Source: an uncultured Erysipelotrichaceae bacterium (GTDB lineage: Bacteria > Bacillota_I > Bacilli_A > Erysipelotrichales > Erysipelotrichaceae). Taken from it: 8,747 nt of DNA. The position numbers and the translations under genes were made by a program. Shown here one piece after another: positions 6,157 through 8,747 of this stretch (positions are counted from its first letter, which is position 1; the number at the start of each line of letters is the position of its first letter). Below the pieces are notes generated by a model. The model searched no databases, had not been told where the DNA came from, and saw only the letters and a list, made by a program, of their open reading frames with translations. The stretch is taken from contig CADBPK010000210.1 of assembly GCA_902796465.1 (NCBI GenBank), positions 1 to 8,747 of the forward strand, read 5' to 3'.

Positions 6157-7350
6157 ATGTCATTAAAAAGAATTCGCAGCAAACTTATGCCGGAAGGCTA
6201 TGACAGATGGATCAGCGCAGCAGTTATTGCGCTGGCTGTATACGGTACGATTATGATCGCAAGTGCGTCCATGGGTATATCCGTCGGTGACAACGCCTCC
6301 CTGGCAAGAACCGTTATCAAGCAGATCATCTTCCTTGGCTTAGGCTTCGGCGCGATGATCTATCTGGCAAAACATTTCCGTATTACATGGCTAAGGAGCG
6401 GATGGTTCACGCTTTCCATTGTAGGCATGATAGCGGCACTGGCCGTGTGCCGTCTGTTTACGCCTGTTAATGGTGCCTATGCATGGATCCGTCTTCCCGT
6501 TCCCGGCATTGAGATCACTATCCAGCCGTCGGAATTCGCGAAGATCCTGTGTATGATGATCATCGCGGCATACTGCGGTGATATCACGCATCAGTACAGA
6601 AGCGGATGGGAGATCCTCAGGCGACCGGTCATTTTCGTCGCGATCTACTTTGTGATCATCGTCGTTCTGCAGAGAGACTTCGGATCCGCTGTTGTTCTTT
6701 TTCTGATTACATGCGTATGTATTCTGATTCCGAATCATCCCCAGCTGAAAGGGTATCAGCTGACGCTTAAAATATTATTCTGGATCACTGTTGCGGCGGC
6801 TGTTTTTATCCTGTCACCATACGGCAGAAACGTCATCGAGAACCTGCCCATCGAATACTATCAGAAAAACAGGTTCCTTTCAGCTCTTGATCCTTTCTAT
6901 GACAAGTACGGCAGTTCCTTCCAGCTGATCAGCGGTCTCGTATCCTTTACGACAGGTGGCTGGTTTGGAAAAGGGCTCGGAAATTCCGTGCGCAAATATA
7001 CCAACTTCCCGGAAGCGAACACTGATTTTATTCTGGCGATCCTTGTAGAAGAACTGGGCTTTTTTGGATTCCTGCTCCTTCTGGCGTTATATATGGTGAT
7101 TATTATTCACCTTCTCCAGTATGCAATGCGGATCCGCAGTGAGCGTGCCCGTGTCATACTCGTAGGTATCGCAATGTATATCGTTATCCATATGTTCTTC
7201 AATATCGGCGGTGTAACCGGGATGATCCCGCTTACCGGTGTCCCGCTCCTGATGATCTCTGCCGGCGGCAGTTCCACACTGTCCTTTATGATCTGTATGG
7301 GTATTGCACAGGCAATCATATCCGCTTACCGGAGAGGAGCGATACGGTGA
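6157..7350 (+). CDS. ftsW: SEDS-family peptidoglycan glycosyltransferase, probably FtsW
   Basis: 397 aa from the ATG at 6157. SEDS proteins are multi-spanning membrane enzymes that polymerise lipid II into glycan strands with a partner class B penicillin-binding protein. About ten hydrophobic segments are visible. Numbered from this ATG: NGAYAWI (105-111), IQPSEFAKI (122-130), LQRDFGSA (171-178; usually QPDxGT), GGWFGKGLGNS (267-277), PEANTDFILAILVEELG (285-301, with the conserved catalytic aspartate D290) and TGVPLLMISAGGSS (360-373; usually LPFxSYGGSS). FtsW is preferred over RodA because ftsW lies near rsmD-coaD in Bacillus and Staphylococcus and because of the GLGxSxxKxxxxPEAxTDFI form, but RodA is not excluded. 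No candidate start (6118, 6157, 6187) has a recognisable ribosome binding site. I chose 6157 because it follows the -10 box closely and gives a short basic N-tail (MSLKRIRSK) before the first membrane segment. The stop overlaps rsmD by 4 nt. Confidence 0.85.
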   Translation: MSLKRIRSKLMPEGYDRWISAAVIALAVYGTIMIASASMGISVGDNASLARTVIKQIIFLGLGFGAMIYLAKHFRITWLRSGWFTLSIVGMIAALAVCRLFTPVNGAYAWIRLPVPGIEITIQPSEFAKILCMMIIAAYCGDITHQYRSGWEILRRPVIFVAIYFVIIVVLQRDFGSAVVLFLITCVCILIPNHPQLKGYQLTLKILFWITVAAAVFILSPYGRNVIENLPIEYYQKNRFLSALDPFYDKYGSSFQLISGLVSFTTGGWFGKGLGNSVRKYTNFPEANTDFILAILVEELGFFGFLLLLALYMVIIIHLLQYAMRIRSERARVILVGIAMYIVIHMFFNIGGVTGMIPLTGVPLLMISAGGSSTLSFMICMGIAQAIISAYRRGAIR

Positions 7351-7901
7351 GAATCATTGCCGGAACATATGCCTCCAGAAAGATCAATGCGCCGAAAGGG
7401 AAACAGACGCGCCCGACCCTTGATAAAGTAAGGGAAGCTGTATTCTCTTCCGCGGGCGGATTTTTTGACGGCGGAATATTTCTGGATCTGTATGCAGGCA
7501 GCGGCGCCAACGGCCTGGAGGCATTGTCCAGAGGATGTGATAAAGCTGTGTTCGTCGATGTTTCAAAAGCAGCAGTATCCGTCATACGTGACAATATACG
7601 CACGCTTGGTGCTGAAGAAAACTGCAGGGTACTGCCGGTCAGTGACCGTAAAGCACTCCAGATCCTGCAGGAAGAAGGTGCCGTGTTCAATTATATCTAT
7701 ATGGATCCTCCTTATGAAAAACATCATAATGAAGAGATACTGTCGTTTATTGATGAAAACGGAATGCTGAATGGAGGAGGACTTATCATGGTGGAATCCC
7801 TAAAGGAAGACAGCTTTCCGGATCACTACCATACATTTTTCAAGAAGAAAGAAGCCGTTTACGGCATATCAAGGATCACATATTATAGAAGCAAGGAGTG
7901 A
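7347..7901 (+). CDS. rsmD: 16S rRNA (guanine(966)-N(2))-methyltransferase RsmD
   Basis: 184 aa, typical for RsmD. It methylates G966 (E. coli numbering) of 16S rRNA in the assembling small subunit, using S-adenosylmethionine. Seen: MRIIAGTYASRKINAPKG (1-18), TRPTLDKVREAVFS (21-34), the SAM-binding motif I FLDLYAGSGANGLEALSRG (45-63), an acidic motif II FVDVSK (69-74) and the catalytic motif IV YMDPPY (118-123). The start is GTG, overlapping the ftsW stop as GTGA, with GGAGAGGAG just upstream (7331-7339), so translation is probably coupled to ftsW. coaD follows after 5 nt; the rsmD-coaD pair is widely conserved in Firmicutes and many other bacteria, and supports both calls. Confidence 0.95.
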   Translation: MRIIAGTYASRKINAPKGKQTRPTLDKVREAVFSSAGGFFDGGIFLDLYAGSGANGLEALSRGCDKAVFVDVSKAAVSVIRDNIRTLGAEENCRVLPVSDRKALQILQEEGAVFNYIYMDPPYEKHHNEEILSFIDENGMLNGGGLIMVESLKEDSFPDHYHTFFKKKEAVYGISRITYYRSKE

Positions 7902-7906
7902 GGAAT

Positions 7907-8401
7907 ATGAAAGTCTGTTATCCCGGGACATTCGATCCCATTACCAAAGGTCACCTGGATATTATTGAACGTGCAGCCCGCAGTTTTGATGAGGTCGTCA
8001 TCCTGATCATGGCTAATCCCCGCAAAAAATGCCTGTTTTCAGCTGAAGACAGGAAACGTATCATTGAGGAATCCCTGCGTGAAATCGGCAGTCCGGAAAA
8101 CGTATCCGTTGAAATCGGTTCAGGTCTGACGGTAAACTATGCCGCAAAGATCAACTGCCGCGGTATTATCAGAGGGATCCGTGCCGTTTCTGATTATGAA
8201 TATGAACTCCAGCAGGCAACTGCCAATCTGATGCTGGCACCGGAAATTGAAACACTGTTCCTGATCGCCAAACCGCAGTTTTCATTCCTTTCATCATCTG
8301 TTGTAAAGGAGATTTCCCTGAATCACGGCGATATTTCCACGCTCGTACCTGCCTGTATAGTCGATAAGGTCAACCGGATGATCCAGCAGGGTAATGTTTG
8401 A
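7907..8401 (+). CDS. coaD: Phosphopantetheine adenylyltransferase (coenzyme A synthesis)
   Basis: 164 aa, the usual length of CoaD (about 160). It transfers AMP from ATP to 4'-phosphopantetheine, giving dephospho-CoA, the penultimate step of coenzyme A synthesis. Nucleotidyltransferase signatures: YPGTFDPITKGH (5-16, with H16 of the T/HxGH motif), NPRKKCLFSAEDR (37-49), IIRGIRAVSDYEYE (87-100, R89 and R92 region), the nucleotide-binding segment FLSSSVVKEI (127-136) and a conserved H140-G141. The ATG at 7907 has AAGGAG (7893-7898) 8 nt upstream, located inside the last codons of rsmD. A GTG at 7898 in the same frame would lie within that site and add only MRN, so it is unlikely. A promoter for the following region overlaps its stop codon. 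Confidence 0.96.
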   Translation: MKVCYPGTFDPITKGHLDIIERAARSFDEVVILIMANPRKKCLFSAEDRKRIIEESLREIGSPENVSVEIGSGLTVNYAAKINCRGIIRGIRAVSDYEYELQQATANLMLAPEIETLFLIAKPQFSFLSSSVVKEISLNHGDISTLVPACIVDKVNRMIQQGNV

Positions 8402-8425
8402 AAATCCTGCAGAATATGATATATT
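8398..8425 (+). promoter_or_regulatory. Candidate promoter overlapping the coaD stop
   Basis: TTGAAA (8398-8403) and TATATT (8420-8425) are separated by 16 nt, each matching five of six consensus bases. The transcript would start near 8432, just before the hairpins of the coaD-hrcA intergenic region. It is far (about 285 nt) from the hrcA start, and a terminator lies between, so it most likely serves a separate RNA. Confidence 0.5.
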
Positions 8426-8431
8426 TTAGGT

Positions 8432-8625
8432 GGAGGAAACATCCTGCATTCGGATGTGAAATCATGTAAAAACATTCTTGGATCAATAATATATGTATTC
8501 TTAGCTGCATATATTTCTCTTTGGAAGGAGGCCAGGGGTGTGTGTACGAAACGCATCCACGGAATAGTACACGAACATTATAGGAAGCTCATGTGTAGTC
8601 ATGAATGCACATGAGTTTTCTTTTT
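8432..8625 (+). ncRNA. Candidate structured non-coding RNA, family not recognised
   Basis: This is the main content of the 318-nt gene-free stretch between coaD and hrcA. It runs from the predicted start after a promoter to a strong terminator, about 190 nt. Helices that can be read: ACATCC/GGATGT (8439-8444 with 8452-8457, 7-nt loop); AATATATG/CATATATT (8488-8495 with 8508-8515); CTTTGG/CCAGGG (8519-8524 with 8532-8537, two G-U pairs) presenting AAGGAGG in a 7-nt loop; TGTGTAC/GTACACG (8541-8547 with 8567-8573, one G-U); and the terminator stem. The size resembles 6S RNA, but I do not recognise the 6S, SRP, tmRNA, RNase P, T-box or common riboswitch signatures. It could instead be a long coaD 3' UTR, or encode a tiny peptide (see findings). 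Confidence 0.4.
8585..8625 (+). terminator. Strong rho-independent terminator upstream of hrcA
   Basis: CTCATGTG (8588-8595) pairs perfectly with CACATGAG (8608-8615), extended to 11 pairs by AAG/TTT with one G-U, around a 12-nt loop. It is followed by TTTTCTTTTT. It separates the upstream transcript from the heat-shock promoter. Confidence 0.85.
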
Positions 8626-8630
8626 GGAAT

Positions 8631-8657
8631 TTAGCACTTAAATGTTGACAGTGCTAA
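8631..8657 (+). promoter_or_regulatory. CIRCE operator 1 (HrcA binding site)
   Basis: TTAGCACTT-N9-CAGTGCTAA against the canonical TTAGCACTC-N9-GAGTGCTAA: eight of nine in each arm, both differences at the innermost pair, spacing exact. It overlaps the -35 element of the hrcA promoter, so bound HrcA would block RNA polymerase. Confidence 0.93.
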
Positions 8658-8673
8658 AAGGGTGTATTATCAT
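8645..8673 (+). promoter_or_regulatory. Sigma-A-type promoter for hrcA
   Basis: Consensus -35 TTGACA (8645-8650), 17-nt spacer, -10 TATCAT (8668-8673; five of six). The expected start is near 8680, inside the second CIRCE element. The -35 lies across the spacer and right arm of the first CIRCE. Confidence 0.88.
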
Positions 8674-8674
8674 A

Positions 8675-8701
8675 TTAGCAGGCAGAGAATAAGAGTGCTA
8701 A
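8675..8701 (+). promoter_or_regulatory. CIRCE operator 2, imperfect left arm
   Basis: TTAGCAGGC-N9-GAGTGCTAA: the right arm is a perfect CIRCE half, the left arm matches seven of nine, and the 9-nt spacing is exact. It covers the predicted transcription start and runs into the ribosome binding site of hrcA, so it can act as DNA operator and lies in the 5' leader of the mRNA. Confidence 0.8.
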
Positions 8702-8719
8702 AGGAGGTGACCGTCACAC

Positions 8720-8747
8720 ATGCTGACACCACGAAGAATACAGATCT
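8720..8747 (+). CDS. hrcA: Heat-inducible transcription repressor HrcA, first 9 codons only
   Basis: The ATG at 8720 opens MLTPRRIQI, matching the typical HrcA start (MLT-x-R-x-x-x-IL). The upstream AAGGAGGTGA (8701-8710) is a ten-base match to the 16S rRNA 3' end. Two CIRCE operators and a sigma-A promoter lie directly upstream, the hallmark of an autoregulated hrcA-grpE-dnaK-dnaJ operon. HrcA is a dimeric winged-helix repressor whose activity depends on the GroEL chaperonin. The frame runs off the window edge, so the rest of the gene and operon are inferred. Confidence 0.87.

Noticed and set aside
8323..8556. Minus-strand 77-codon frame overlapping the coaD end and the intergenic region
   Set aside because: Mostly antisense to coaD and the candidate RNA, no ribosome binding site before the start, and no recognisable protein features.
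8402..8630. T-box, SRP RNA or tmRNA in the coaD-hrcA gap
   Set aside because: No T-box AGGGTGGNACCGCG-like element, no SRP GGAA/AGCAGCC core, and no tRNA-like ends; hrcA is also not a T-box target.

Overview
The window looks like a chromosomal housekeeping segment of a Bacillota (Firmicutes) genome of intermediate GC content. The clues are a Bacillus-type primosome pair (DnaB/DnaI helicase-loading proteins), an RNase J1-type nuclease, a type 2 peptide deformylase, the ftsW / rsmD / coaD neighbourhood, and a CIRCE-controlled hrcA. An Erysipelotrichia-like lineage is my guess from protein flavour only. No mobile element, CRISPR array, tRNA or rRNA was seen.

Layout. Bases 1-2917 read rightward: the 3' part of dnaB (cut by the window edge), dnaI (14-nt overlap) and pfkA (45-nt gap, no terminator between). 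A hairpin with a U-tract follows pfkA and sits just before a small metallo-beta-lactamase-fold hydrolase gene (2978-3604). That gene converges on rnj (RNase J, minus strand, 3653-5440) across a bidirectional terminator. def (peptide deformylase, minus, 5510-6076) lies upstream of rnj, which has its own extended -10 promoter in the 69-nt gap. def and the rightward ftsW diverge from a compact promoter region whose two TGTTAGAAT extended -10 boxes form an inverted repeat. ftsW, rsmD and coaD form a tight rightward cluster (GTGA overlap, then a 5-nt gap). A 318-nt gene-free stretch follows. It holds a promoter overlapping the coaD stop, a candidate structured RNA of about 190 nt ending in a strong terminator, and then the hrcA promoter flanked by two CIRCE operators. 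hrcA itself is cut after 9 codons.

Functionally the window joins replication initiation (DnaB, DnaI), glycolysis (PfkA), RNA decay (RNase J), protein and ribosome maturation (Def, RsmD), septal wall synthesis (FtsW), coenzyme A synthesis (CoaD) and heat-shock control (HrcA). I found no obviously new multi-gene system. The least explained part is the coaD-hrcA intergenic region. Other points of note are the two possible starts of rnj, the missing ribosome binding site of ftsW, and a substitution at a catalytic-site position in PfkA.
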